Below the pieces are notes generated by a model, which was given only the letters and a program-made list of their open reading frames with translations, made no database searches and was not told the DNA's origin. A program made the position numbers and the translations under genes. A DNA stretch of 64,000 bases from Scortum barcoo (lineage: Eukaryota; Chordata; Actinopteri; Centrarchiformes; Terapontidae), in assembly GCA_023238725.1 (NCBI GenBank), contig CM041538.1:2386182-2450181 (forward strand). Direction: 5' to 3'. This document shows, piece after piece, positions 1 through 12,524 of this stretch; within the stretch, counting starts at the first letter, position 1, and the number at the start of each line of letters is the position of its first letter.

Positions 1-2378
1 ATAAATCTGAATTGATTCTTATTCTGTTTCCGAACTCTTTGACGTCTGTACATCAATCTTTGTTAATGTAGAAGCACATTCTGTCTCCCCTCATTCTCCC
101 CGACAGCTCTGTAACACGGTCTGATCACAGGAGCTGGAGGACTGGTAGATGGAGTGAGCTATGAGGGATGTGCTCACAAAGCCAGCTTTCAGTGAAGCAT
201 GGGAAGCAGATCTGTAAAAGTCGTTGTTTGATTTGTTAAGAAGCAGCAGTTCGCCCGTCTTATTGGCCAGAGAGTGGACACTCACCAGAAAAACTTATAG
301 GAGAGCAGTTCATAATTTCCGCTCTCTTAGTGAAACGAGCACTCATTTCTTGTTTTTCTCGTTAGTGTTTCTGGCAAATCCTGTAGACAGCTGATCTTCC
401 TCCAACTAAAACCTTGGTGAAACTTTCCCGTTCAGTGGAGCTGCAGTGTGATGTTTAAATGTTCCTTCTTGGTGACTGTGGAGGGAAAGCTAAACAAATA
501 AAAACTCAAAAAGTTCTGCAGAGCTCAGTATAGGAGCTGCCATCTTGTAACTTACATGTGAAGAGTTTCTTCTTAAATGAATATTCTGATTTATATTGTT
601 AAGAAGACTTTATCATGGCCCCTACATGTCTGCAACATATTTACCTCTGCTACTCTCTTGATTAATACTCTCTCTCTTGATTAATAGAAGCATTTCCTGA
701 GAAGCTTTTTACTCTAGTGGTGAAATGAGGTAGAAAAATTAAGTCTGACAAGAACTGGATGTTAGTAATTCTGCATCTGTATTCAGCTGCCATAAATCAG
801 CTGCAGTGTCTTCTTTATTGATGCCTCATCATGCATACATGCATATGTTATAGCAGGGACTCTTGACTGCCTCATAAGTCAAGCCATATTTAGCGCTCTG
901 GTATCAGTGATACTGACACCTGTGCGGTACAGAGTTATGTCAGATCTATAAGTTAGGGCTCATAATTCTGTCATGTATTTAGTAGCTGTGATGATCAGAT
1001 GGCTGCAGTTATTAAACAGCATGTGAAGTGCCACACCTGCCAGGGAGAGAGAGGGGATCCAGAGCATACAGTTAGAAAGAGCTTATGATAAGATGCAGTA
1101 ACTAACATTTCAACTAACATTTCACTGGAGGTGTTTGAAATTCCTGCACCCAGCTAATAGTTGTATCTCACTGGATGGAAAGGTTGTGGGTATTGCTCAC
1201 GTTCAGCCACTGCCCCATTTCAGATGGGTGACCAATTAAAGGAAAAAACACAAAGTGTCTCAGTATGAAGTGAGGCCACCATGAGCTTCTAGAACAGCTT
1301 CAGTGCTTCTTATGTAATATAGTTAATTGTACAAATAAAATACCAAATTGATACCAAGTTTTGGCGACAAAAAGGTTCACTGCAAAAATAAATTAGCAAC
1401 TTCTTTCGTGGCTGCCAATGTAAATTGAATTCTCAATCTACAAATGTAAAAGGATCCATTTCTCGAAAGATTCAAGACGCAAAGATTATCATAAAATCCA
1501 TAATGCAGACAATATTGTTCACAGTATCTATATAAATGTATGAAAAAATCCTTGTAGATTAACAATTATCTATTTCCCACTCAAAGAAGGATAGATAGAG
1601 GTTTTTATTTATTTTCATTGTTTTTGATCATTGTAAAGTATTTGACCATTAATTCTCTGTTAAATAATGTTTGTTGTTCCGTATCTTCCATTTTCTTTTT
1701 ATGCATGATGAATTCATTGTTGAAACATGCGATGCTCAGTACGTCAATAAAGAAATCATGACAGTTTGCAACAGATGACTTGTTTATTCAAGAAATTTAT
1801 AGGAATGGTCACTGATGGTCTGCCCTGGGCAGCAGATACACTGCTCAAACTTTTTGAACCTTAAATCTACCCAGAAACATGGGTCATAAAGGCCAGTAAG
1901 GTAAAAACTCTACACCACTGAAAGCACAGTAAGCTTCATTTTCATACTTAATGTTTTCAAGAATAAAACTTCTGTGTGATTTACATGATTTTTCTGAACA
2001 TCCCGTTACTTTAAAATGTGTTGAGCGCTAAGGACAGTCAATGTCAAGGAGTTCTTAAGAGCATACAGATGATTAAGTGCTGCTTTGAGAATTACACTTA
2101 AAAATTCAACAGCCTTGAAGAACACTCTTGACTTCATTCACATTGTTAGGAGGACCGCATCGTGGCTCAACAGGAGGCTTGAGGCAGAGGTTAGGAGCAG
2201 ACCAAGGTGTAGGTGTTTATATCACCCACAATAAAGACATTATCACAATCCCCAGGCATACTTTTACACATGAAATACTGTGGACCATGGGCCACATGTA
2301 GTGCTCAGTTACCCTGTGGACCCTTTTAACTCAAACACAGGGTGCAGTGTGAACTGAACAAAAATATCACATTACTGC
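1..2378. other. AT-rich intergenic or intronic DNA, nothing recognised
   Basis: No reading frame here resembles a known protein. The longest open frames are about 60 codons and look random in composition. I saw no tRNA-like boxes, tandem repeats or recognisable mobile-element ends. It is best read as unannotated non-coding vertebrate DNA. Confidence 0.5.
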
Positions 2379-2728
2379 ACAAGTGTAATGATTAGCTCAG
2401 GCAGGAGACTCAGGACGACAAGACAGCAGGCAGAGTTTTAACAGGTTTTAATAAAAGCTAGATCTTACAAACAGCTTGATCAGTCAAGCAGGCTTGAAGT
2501 CACATGACAAGCAAACGGACTATATATACACGAGGTAATGGGGAACAGGTGGAAACAATCATGGGCGGGGCAGACAATCACAAAGGCGGGAAACACACAA
2601 GGGCAGGAAGTCAAGGGACCTGAAACGAGAGGAGAGTTAGACTTTCAAAATAAAATGAAACAAGCCAGAACAGGAAACGAGATGTGACAGACAAACACTT
2701 AACAGATTTGACAGGACATAACAACAAG
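2379..2728 (-). mobile_element. Solo LTR of a Ty3/Gypsy-like element with 5-bp target duplication
   Basis: The block 2384-2723 (340 bp) begins TGTAATGATT and ends GGACATAACA on the plus strand, so it has the TG...CA ends of an LTR. It is flanked on both sides by the same 5 bases, ACAAG (2379-2383 and 2724-2728), the usual target duplication length for gypsy elements. Read on the minus strand, a TATA-like stretch (complement of TATATATACACG near 2521) lies upstream of an ATTAAA-type poly(A) signal near 2449, which sets the orientation. No internal coding region is attached, so this is what remains after recombination between two LTRs. It is not the same LTR family as the element at 28.9-34.4 kb. 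The family name is unknown to me. Confidence 0.72.
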
Positions 2729-3895
2729 CACATGTTAAAGTAACAAGACTAGCCAAGCTAACAGTACATGGTGTCTTTGCAGGGTAAACCTTCACTTATA
2801 TCCAGCTGAACAGTAACTACAATACCTACAAACCCAGCATCAATAATACATGCAACACGCAACAATCTTTTACCAGTTCTTTATACAAATTATGTGAGAC
2901 ATACTAGTAATGAAAAAGGAAAAAAAAAAAAAAATGTGATATTTGTTTTCATTTTTTCACACAGTTCATTGCATGCAATCTTTATCTTTCATATATAAAG
3001 AATCAGAATGGCATATTCATTGCATCATGAAGCAGTCTTTGTCTGAGACAGGCATTGTGTAATGTAAAGACCGAACCACTCACCAAATAAATCAAATAAT
3101 AGTTGCATACATATCAGTGGGTCATAGTGTCAAGACAAAGGCAGGAGACTTGAGTGTTCTTTGTTGTATAATTCAGCGATCCCATCTGTGAACAAATGGC
3201 ACCCTTTGATGTGATTGCATACCGTACATGGACAGGTTGAGAAAATAGGCCAGTGACTGAATATTAGTCCTCAGGGTTGATTTTTTTTCCAGGGTTCAAG
3301 ACTCTCCTGTCTGGAAACTCCTGAATTTGGCAATGATGTAAGCTTTATGTAATTGTTCATTATTCAGATTTAAAGTTTAGTCTGAGCTGTTTAGGCTATG
3401 CCACACAATGTGACTTGATTCTGTAATGGTGCTGGCAAAGAAGAGGCACAAACGTATGGACGTATTACAGCAGATTTTTCTTAAAATCCAGGAGTCATGA
3501 AACAAGAAAAGAGATGTGGATGTGGCAAACCAGCTACCAGATGAATGAACAGTGTCAAATTAAGTCTTGGGAAGAGGGGACGGTGGCATCCTAGTTAGGG
3601 AGCAGAAGGGGCCGGTAATCTTAGGAAGACTGGAATATAGCAAAAAGCTTGTGGTGGAGCTGGGTGTATATTCTATTCAGAGAAGTTATTTGAAGCAACA
3701 AGGTAAGTCGTGGGGTGCAATACATTGGATGGTCATCTCCATTTCCTGATTCATCCACTCTGTAATGTACTTGGGGTGAAAGTTAGGGGAGAGTGGGGAA
3801 ACTGTGGCATAATGACTCCAGAAACAAGGGGTAAATTAGGGCCACTGCTCAGAGATAATAAAATGGGGAGGCCATGGAGTCTGAACACCTGGTTA
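2729..3895. other. Unannotated non-coding DNA
   Basis: AT-rich sequence with a 14-base A run near 2921. Two short plus-strand frames at 3567-3907 have no recognisable similarity. They lie beside the gypsy pol relic and could be eroded flanking parts of that element, but I cannot show it. Confidence 0.4.
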
Positions 3896-3899
3896 AACT

Positions 3900-4558
3900 A
3901 TGATTAAAGAAAATAACCCACCTGGCAGAACAGATGTACAGATTCTTGTGTCATCCACAGAATTAATGGCTGCCTCTGTCCCTCCAACCAAGGCTTCCAT
4001 CTTTAGTGTTATCTTTATTACCAAGAGCTCTCTGTTCCCAGTGTTGTAGTTCATTTCCATGGGTGGAAGCTTGTGGGAGAAAAAGAGGCACATGGATGAA
4101 GCTTCTGGTTCAACATCATCTGTGAAAGGACGGCCCTGACACTGGAATCTGAGGCATCCACCTCTATGATGAACTGGTAAAAAGGGTCAGGGAAAACAAT
4201 GGGTGCACAGGTAAAAATTCTCTTTAAATTATGAAATGTTTTGCCAGCGGTAGGTGACCACAGGGAAGGTGAGTTCAGGGACTGTATGTCGTTTCTGTAT
4301 GTGGGAACCAACAAGTTGAGAAACACCTTCACCTTTGGAGGATCTATCTGCTCCCAGTAGCTGCCATGAAGGCCAGTAAGGAGAAACTCACATTTTCCAG
4401 CTTTCACAAAGAGCTTGAAAATATGAGTTCTCCAGGACCGTTTGAAGAATTTATTTGATGTGCTCCACATGTTCTGACTGCTTCTTGTAGCAGATCAGTA
4501 TATCAATGTATATGCCATACTAAAGTCATTAATTATGTCTCTGAGCATATAATGGCAT
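3900..4558 (-). pseudogene. pol: Decayed Ty3/Gypsy pol fragment (reverse transcriptase to RNase H)
   Basis: On the minus strand the translation runs from the end of the reverse transcriptase catalytic region into RNase H. Near 4505 the frame reads YIDILI, a damaged version of the YxDDIL catalytic box, followed by an in-frame stop. Then come a KCEFLL-like segment, a tether region with WSPTAGKTFHNLKR, and the RNase H start FIIEVDASDSSVRAVLSQ near 4150. A second frame (3893-4093) continues with NYNTGNRELLVIK, the usual block before the WTDHKNL box. Several frameshifts and stops make it non-functional. It is clearly older than the gypsy copy at 28.9-34.4 kb and from a different sublineage. Its upstream end meets a SINE at about 4559. 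Confidence 0.8.
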
Positions 4559-4812
4559 TGGGGGGCAACAGCAGCTCAGTCTTTGGAGACTTGGCTTGGG
4601 AACTCGACAGTCAAGCTCATAATCATCAACAAGAACGGCTAGAACGGAAATGTGCTAGTTCACCTCTGAGATCTCCTTGAGCAAGGCACAGAAGCCATAA
4701 TGCATGTTTATAGCTACTGCCTGTGCATGTGTGTATTCTGGGTCTGTGTATGAGATATTGCAACAGAATGAAAATGAATGAATTTCCCCTAGAGTGATTA
4801 ATAAAGTTGCCC
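4559..4812 (+). mobile_element. Degraded tRNA-derived SINE (same family as 15449-15781)
   Basis: The head has an A-box-like CAGCTCAGTCTTTGGAGAC and the phrase ACTTGGCTTGGGAAC, which also occurs in the better preserved copy near 15.75 kb. The middle keeps TTGAGCAAGGCAC and the end keeps a TTTCCC...ATTAATAAAG tail. The copy is diverged and its B box is damaged. It starts where the gypsy pol relic stops being recognisable, so it probably inserted into that relic. I did not find clean target duplications. Confidence 0.62.
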
Positions 4813-6032
4813 TCTTGTTTGTATTCATGGCCAAACTACAAGAACCCCTATCTAGCAATAAAAATAATTGAGCTTCAAGAGCGTAGTACAATTCATTTTC
4901 TTATCACCAGGTAAAATAGTCTTGTATACTCCTGTATACTGTAATAAGCATTTCATAATCCTTTCATATTCAAAGCAAGTGCACAGAAATATTAATGGTA
5001 GATTTTAAAAAGTCTGTTAATTTGCCTTGTAAACCCATCTGACCTTGTTAATGGTGTAGTGCTGGGTAGAAACCGACGGGGTGGAGGGGGTAACCTGAAG
5101 TAGTTTTTCTCTGTGATAAGAGATTGTTGTCATAATCCCATTAACTGGCATTGTGTCTTTCATCAGAAACACTATGTCCATCTTAGTCTCCTCTGACAAT
5201 TCAAAGAAGGAACTATCTCACAATTTCACACAAAGCATCGAAGTTCCTTTTTTTTTGCTTGATACTGAACATGTTTTGCTATTGTAATTCATTCCTTCCC
5301 TCTCAGTTCTTTGGGGTAAAATGTGTAGTAATGAGATTAATAGCTTGTGTTGTCATCAAACTGTGATAACACCTCGTACTATCAGGCTTCTGTAGGGCTT
5401 TGTACACTGCAGAGTGTTTTTGACACTGAGAAGGAGTGTGTTGTGGGTGATAACTGCAAAGGATTACCATTTTTTAGCCAAGAATTGATAAAAGAGAGAC
5501 GAGGCGAGTGAGGTGTATACAAGAGATCCAGACAGAGAAAGATGGATGGTTTGTTTACACAATATTTGTATGCACATTTCACATTGGTCAAGTCTATTTT
5601 CTAGCCTTGCTGCTGTGCTGTAGACTCTAGTTAAATGCTCAGCCAAGAATGCAAATTTCCTGAAGCACTGCACTAAATAAATGAACATTTCAAGACATCA
5701 TGGTGGCCCAGAGGTATAAGATGGCAGTGTTTCACTTTTCATTCACAAAGAATGACTGATGTTTGCAAAGACAGAATTGTTTAGTCCTTCAATAAAATGC
5801 AACAACCATGTTTGAAAAAGTAGCATCAGCAAAAGAAAAGGGTCGCCTATAGTGGCTAACCAAGAGTAAATATTTGCCCAATTATGCAGTTCTCCTCACC
5901 CCTACAGAGCTCCACAGGGTATTTCAACAACCTACCTATCACTACCTACTCTCATTAGTGTGTTGTTGTGGTAAAAAGAAAATGTTACAGTAATAAAGTA
6001 ACCTTATTTTAAATTATATTAACTTATTTTCA

Positions 6033-6108
<76 letters not shown>

Positions 6109-7171
6109 CATAGTGAATAATCATGTAGCCTTTTCATCTTATAGATCATCAAATTTGTAATCATGTATTTGGCATACTAAAAATGCTGTTCACTGTGCCC
6201 TCATTCTGTGTCCTCATGTTAAACACCTGCTGAAAAAAATGCTGATAAAGTAGAATGGGTGCCAGCTCCAGATGTGGGCGATGTCCTGTGTTGTCAAATA
6301 TGCAGCATACCCATTTTGGGGTGTCCCCTAGAAGTATACAGCATAGCTCCAATATTGGCACATTTGTTGAATTTGCATTACTAGATAAACAGCATGGGGA
6401 GGTACCCAGAAAACTGTGTATAAAAGATAAAGCACAAAAAAAGCAGATACTGTCCTTTGCCGGTGAACACCTTGGTTTATTGTCTTCTTTTGTGTGAACA
6501 ATAACCTTCAACACAATCTTGCTGGAGTTCTGACTCGTTCTTTGGGACTATGGAGTGCTTTTCTTCTTTGGTTGGCAAATTGGAATTATCATTTTTTCTC
6601 CAACAGTGTCTTTCAGCGATTGAGCCTGTCCAGCAGCAAAGAAAAACAGACAAAGTTTTGTAGCATTTAACAGCTAAAGATCCAGATTTCCAACAGAAGT
6701 TAGTAGAGACCAATCCAGGACTAAAAAAAGAGTAGATATTGGACTTATATTTATCAAATGGCCACCTATCCAACTCCGAAATGTTGCATTGTTATGTTAG
6801 CATTGCTATGATGATAATACATCAGTGCTGACTTAACAGTTTCACACTATTCCCAAATTGCCAAAAAAATCAAAAAATGTAAATTTATGGATTTAATACT
6901 GCTTAGTGGGACCAGGTTTTTTTTTTAAGATGAAGCATCTTTTAATTTAAGTGGGAAGCTGTTTTTGAACTCTGGGTATGCATAAGTAACCATAATTACA
7001 AGAATGTAATAAGTGTGCAGGTGTACAGGGTGTAAGATCTGACAGAGAACTGTTTGCCCATCTAGTGCTCTATAATTCAAGTTGAGTACCATGCCCATAC
7101 AAGCTATAGGTCTAGCTGGCATTCACAGCTGATGAAGACAGATCAGTATTGGCGTGATATAATTCTGTTCT
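4813..7171. other. Unannotated non-coding DNA with one dinucleotide microsatellite
   Basis: No protein-like frame is convincing. Minus-strand frames at 6161-6514 and 6477-6773 are open for about 100 codons, but I recognise no domain and they overlap each other. The (AT)n tract at 6040-6105 is listed separately. Confidence 0.4.
6040..6105. repeat. (AT)n microsatellite, about 33 units
   Basis: An uninterrupted alternating AT run, bounded by CATTAATAT on the left and AATACATAG on the right. Such tracts are common in fish genomes and are polymorphic and prone to cruciform extrusion. Confidence 0.97.
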
Positions 7172-8968
7172 GAGCGGGACAAGAAGAGGCTCAACAGACT
7201 GATTAAAAGAGCCAGCTCAGTCTGTGGCTGCCTCCCTGGACTCCATCAAATTCAAATTCAAATTCAAATTTATTTATTTATAGAGCCCAAAATCACAAAC
7301 ATTGTTTGCCTCGGAGGGCTTTACAATCTGTACAGTTGTGACACCCTCTGTCCTTAGACCCTCGAACCGAGTCAGGAAAAACTTCAAAAAACCCTTTATG
7401 GGAAAAAGAAGAAACCTGAGGAAGAGCCACAGATGAGGGATCCCTCTCCCTGGGACGGACAGACGTGCAATAGATGCCACATGTACAGAGAACATCATCA
7501 ATCATATTATGGAATTATACATGAGTCGTAATAAGCTGTAGCTATACTGAGTTCATTGGTTTAGTCCATGTGTGAAGGTATCACAGGTAATGGAAATGAG
7601 TCTGTGAGTCCAGGTGCATCTCTAGATGTCCTCATATGGAGCTCTGGGCCACTCGACCTTCTCTCCACAGCACAGACACAGATCATGTCCCCACCAGGCC
7701 AGTGAACCTCAGACAGATGGACCACAACCAGAATCAGTGAGGAACCTGCAAGACTGGAGAGAACAAAGAGGACCGGGGCTCCGGCAGTAACATGCACTTT
7801 ACAGGACATAAGAGTATTCACATTAACCGTTTTGACACTTTAGCCAATTTAACTACTTTAACCAGTTTAGCCACTTTAACCAGTTTCTAAAAGTGACTCC
7901 AGTTTGCACTACTACCATAATATGAGTAAAGGAAGCAGAGGAAGAGGGAGAGGTGCCCGATGCATCATGGGAGCCCCCCGGCAGTCTAAACCTATAGCAG
8001 CATAACTAAGGGCGAGCCTGTGCCCACCCTAACTATAAGCTTTATCAAAAAGGAAGGTTTTAAGTCTATTCTTAAACACTGACACTGTGTCTGCCTCTCG
8101 GACCCAGACTGGGAGCTGGTTCCAGAGAACAGGGGCCTGATAGCTGAAGGCTCTGCCCCCTGCCCCCTAGACTACTTCTGGAAACCCTGGGAACTACAAG
8201 TAAGCCTGCGTTTTGGGAGCGCAGCGCTCTAGTCGGTTGATAAGGAGTTATCAATTCATTAAGATATGATGGTGCCAGACCATGCAGAGCCTTATATGTG
8301 AGGAGAAGGATTTTAAAATCCACTCTAAATTTTACACCATCGAGGTGATGGGGGAGAGGAGGGTCTCTGGCAAAACTGTCCACCATCATGGACAACACCT
8401 CCCACCCTCTGCATCAGACTGTGGGGGCCTTAAGCAGCTCCTTCAGTAACAGACTCAGACACCCAAGGTGTAGGAAGGAGCGCTTCCACAGGTCCTTCAT
8501 CCCAAACACCATCAGACTGTTTAATGCTGCACTATAAACCTTTGTCATCGTAACAAACACTTCCATACCACAGTAGGACTGATGTTTACTGATGTTTCAT
8601 CATTGCACTGATGTTTACTGATGTTTACTGATGTCCTAGCCATGCACTTTATGGTCTTTTTTGCATTCCACTCATTTACTCTACTGTTCAGTCATATCTG
8701 CTACATATCCATATTCACCTGTGCAATAACACCTCACCACAGCACATCTAACTAGGGTGAGGCTGTGTATATAAATACTGTTTCTGTTTCTGTTTCTTTC
8801 TTTTTTTTCTGTTATTATTATTACTATTTTCACTATTTATTGTAAATACTGTTTTTTATGTCTTGTGTGTTTTTTCATCTACTATTTAATGTCTCTTTTA
8901 CTTGTTTTTTGAGCTGCTGTGACAGTGGAATTTCCCCACTGTGGGATCAATATAAGATCTTATCTTAA
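7172..8968 (+). mobile_element. L2/CR1-type LINE 3' fragment, split by a later insertion
   Basis: Two pieces belong together. Piece one (7172-7247) translates as KKRLNRLIKRASSVCGCLPG, a C-terminal ORF2 block of L2-type LINEs. Piece two (8337-8968) continues with a KLSTIMDNTSHPLHQTVG block and ends the ORF with RLFNAAL and a stop at about 8537. A 3' untranslated region follows, with the L2-like terminal box TTTCCCCACTGTGGGATCAA (8931-8950) and a short ATCTTA-type tail. The DNA between them is a reverse-oriented LINE (7248-8336). Reading across the insertion restores a continuous reading order, so the insertion is younger than this copy. The 5' part of the LINE (endonuclease and reverse transcriptase core) is absent. 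One extra base near 8357 shifts the frame. Confidence 0.82.
7248..8336 (-). mobile_element. 5'-truncated LINE nested inside the L2 relic
   Basis: On the minus strand this copy matches the 3' part of the plus-strand LINE at 58690-60750. It encodes the C-terminal block FKILLLTYKALHGLAPSYLN and LLVVPRVSRSSLGGR, followed by the same 3' untranslated region and an AATTTG-type tail (the AATTTG repeats at 7248-7270 on the complement). The insertion is bounded by CCATC at 7243-7247 and again at 8337-8341, a plausible short target duplication inside the L2 coding sequence. The frame is disrupted near the GGR motif. The LINE belongs to a CR1/Rex1-like superfamily lineage, but I cannot fix the exact family from memory. 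Confidence 0.83.
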
Positions 8969-11900
8969 TACAATTTTCTGGTTCTGGTTTGAAGCAGTGC
9001 TGTGGACAAATTTTCAACTCTTGTGATATGTAGATGACTGGGAATGGCCACAGAAAGACATCTTGTTCATTCCATCATATACTGAGCTGTTGAACTAAAT
9101 GACTGGCATGACTTTATGCAGTTGGGTAGTGAAATTCAGTGATCTGCAGAACTGTCCAGTGTCTGTGTTATATTTGGCACGTGGGTTGTCTAGAACACTG
9201 GACTTGAGTAACTAAGGGATTATTTTCAATTGATGTTGGAGAAAAACAAGGAATCTGCTAACACATCAGATCTCATTTATTGATGTCTCCTTATCACACT
9301 CCTGGAAAGTTTATTGTGTACGTAGGTAGTATGAAAGAAAGCGAAGAGTGTCAAAGTTAAGGTTAGGGTTAGTGGATTACTTCAGTGATTTATTGACAAA
9401 AAGAGCTTGCAGGCAGGTTCAAGTCCAGGTAAAGGTTCAGGTGACGAGGGTGAAAGAAAGGGCTGGTTAAATATCCGGAGAACTGATGAAGAAAGTAGGG
9501 CAACGAGAGCTCCGATGGTCAGGTAACTGCATGGCTGATGAGGGAATTGGAAACAGGTGAGTAGATGGGTGTGGCGTCAGTTAATAGGGAAAGGGTGGAA
9601 AGTCCAGGAGCAACAAGAGGATGGATGGAAAATGTCAGTGAAGGAGGACTGCAGAGGACAGACAGAGAGCTAGATTGTGACGAAAGCATGTGTACATATT
9701 GTGGCAACCCACGAGGATGTGGAGGCAAGATCCACTGTAAAATAGGAGACTTATATACAGAGGATGGAAATGGGAGGGGGGGCAGAAGATTCCTCCTATC
9801 CAGAGCTGTTCAACTGTCCTGTGGGCAGAGCAGAGAAAGGATAGTGAGCCTCTCTGAACACTGTGGTGAGGATCTACCTTCTCCCTGGTGATGATGGATA
9901 TCAGTTTCTTTTGGTGTAGAGAGAGAGAGACTGACCATGTGATCCATCCAACATTGTTCCATGATTGTGTTTGTGTGATTGATGTAGACTCACTTGAACC
10001 AATGAGCTTCCTTTCAGTCCTTTGGTGAGTCCCAGCAGTGTTACCTGCTTGCTCCTTTGTTTCAAAACTGACTCACTATGACACACGGAAGCAAAGTGAG
10101 AGAAGGTCTCTCTTGATGGGCTGTCATGAGTGCCATTTGGCCCAGGGGCACACTACCCAGACTGGGTAAACACTACCTCTATTACCTCCCCTAACCAGAC
10201 TTTGGGATCTGCCCATATGTTCAACTGGCTTGGCTTTTTCCTCTGGTTGACCACAATATGTCCATTATTTTCACTGTATCATGCACCAAGAGAAGCTCAC
10301 AGTTGAAAGCTGTGTCAGAAGGAGAAAGAAATTAGTTGAGCAAGCAGTTTACAGTGTGTTTGTGTTATTGTAGCTTTTATTCTGCTAACATACAACACAC
10401 AGCAGTGTTAAACGGCAAATGGCTTGCCTAACATATATTAATTGTAAATTCTTGACAATGGTGCATCATGAGGAACATGCTAAAGCTCTTGTGCGTGCTT
10501 CCTTCGCACAAACCTATAACACAGACTGCAGTTTATCAAAAGGTGATCTAATGTAATGCAGCTGCAACAGTGCTCATGGACCACTGTAGAATTTAGCATT
10601 TTGGGAAATGTAATGAACAGATGAGGTGACAATGTTTGAAAGAATGAAAATAAAGATTTTACGTGACTCTGTCTATATTAACTTCCTCTTGTGTTGCAAT
10701 TATTTAGAACACTATCCAGAATACAGTATCACTCCTCGTATCTTCCTGCATAAAAGGCAGATGTACTATGTGTCAGTTCATCATCCTGACCTCTGTCTTT
10801 CTGCCTTACACTACTTTTTACATTGGCGTTGCAAAGTGGCAAGATAGTTTTGAATTTGATATAAAAGCTGTACATAAGTAGTTTATCTAAAATATCATAG
10901 ATTAGATATAAGGTCTTATCTCTACCACTTGCATGAAAACATATTTTTTTAATGAACAATAAATACAAACAAGCCAAACAAATATCTATAGCATATGGGT
11001 GACAGATAAAAGTTCAGACCAACCTAAAGTGTCTTTGAAAGGTGTCCACCATGAGCCAGAACAGTCAGCTCCCCTTTTGCACGGATTCTTTGTCTGGATG
11101 AGCAGTGACACATTAGACAATGGAGAGCACTGTCTAATATGTTCTCCAAATCTCAAAGTCTGTTCATTTGATTTAGTGACTGTGAAGCCCATCAAAGGGC
11201 TCATCAAACCATTCAGTGAATCCTTGTATCATGTTGTATGGACATTAATTGCATCAACCTGTTACATTTCTTGCTTCAATTTGCAACTTGAGTTTGAATT
11301 ATAGTGATTAAAACCACTTTGCATGCTTTTTGTAGGTTTGGAGTATGGGTCCAGATATAAATCTGGAAGCACAGCGGTGTTCAATTGAAAAGTAGAACTT
11401 GACAACAAAAGTAGAACTTATTGGCAACACCGGTTGCAGTGTCACACACAGATGCCACATAGTTAGAATGCAGGTAATGTCCAGGCCCGCAGAATCCACT
11501 CTCAGTACTATACCCAAGGTAATTCTGGGTTGCCCTGACATGACAGGCTCCTTGTAATTTAGAGAAGTTGTGGAGATCGTAGCCTTGTTGTCAGGAAGGG
11601 GAAGGAGGGAGAGGAAGGAATAGGAAGTGTGGAGACAGATCTCCTCCCATTGAAAGAAGAAACAAGGTGTCAGAAGGTTCTAAATGTGCTGCATTTTTAG
11701 GACATTTTATCAAATTTATTTATTTTAAGAAGAAAGCGGAGAGAGAAATAAAATGGGATAAGAAGGAGAGTACATGAGGAGGGGAAGAAATGGGAAAGGA
11801 CTGAAAAAGAACAAAGACGAGGAAGTTCCCTGAAGCCTTGACTGTGCATACAAAGGAACTGGAACTCACTGAGGCAAAGAGAGCAAAAGAGAAGGAGACC

Positions 11901-12524
11901 AAGAGATAAAGCAAGAAGAATCCAACTAACTTTCTTGGTCGGAAAGGGGCAACCCTTTTCAGAGACATCAAAGCCTCTAATTATTCTCCTGCTCTGTTTG
12001 GCCACAGCTCAACAGGATGGGTTGCTTCCTCTAATTTCAGAAAATCAGCCGTTAACCATGGATGCCAGCCACTGTTTGATATCGCTGATTTAAGTTTTTT
12101 TTTTGTTTCTCTCTGTTCATGAAGATGCTCTGAAGCAGGGCCATGTGAATTGATCAGAACCACACATTAAGCTTCCTGTATGTGTACCAATGTATGTGTG
12201 CGTGTGTGTGTGCTCAGCCCTGTACTTTCTCATAGGGCTGGACTGTGACACAGATTTGGCTCTGTAATATAGCATGTATGATCGTAATACTGCTGTTGTG
12301 TTAAAGTGAATTCAAACTCAGTCAGTTATCATCTATCTAAATGATTTATTGAGGAATTATCCAAAGTAGTGGCTATTCAACAAAAAGATTCTTGAACTGA
12401 GTAAATTCACAACAGAAGTATCATTATCACCGGCAAATATTCTAACAGACAATCACACAACAGTAATGTGGTCTTCAACCTTGACTTTCACCTCCAAAGT
12501 AATCACGTCTGTCTCTCATTTTTA
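8969..12524. other. Mostly unannotated non-coding DNA
   Basis: No recognisable protein-like frames. A purine-rich stretch lies on the plus strand at about 11725-11920 (GA-rich, few pyrimidines). A possible degraded LTR around 9370-9690 is listed separately. Short (TG)n tracts occur near 12195. Confidence 0.4.
9370..9690 (-). repeat. Possible degraded LTR
   Basis: The base composition and word order (TTTATTGACAAAAAG at the left, then AAACAGGTGAGTAG and GGTGTGGCGTCAG) look like minus-oriented LTRs of fish gypsy elements. A TATA-like complement (TTAAATATCC near 9468) sits where a promoter would be expected. I found no matching ends or target duplication, so the boundaries and the identity are guesses. 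Confidence 0.25.

Noticed and set aside
6161..6773. Two overlapping minus-strand frames of about 100 codons
   Set aside because: No recognisable domain; they overlap in different frames and the plus strand is open too, so at most one could be real.
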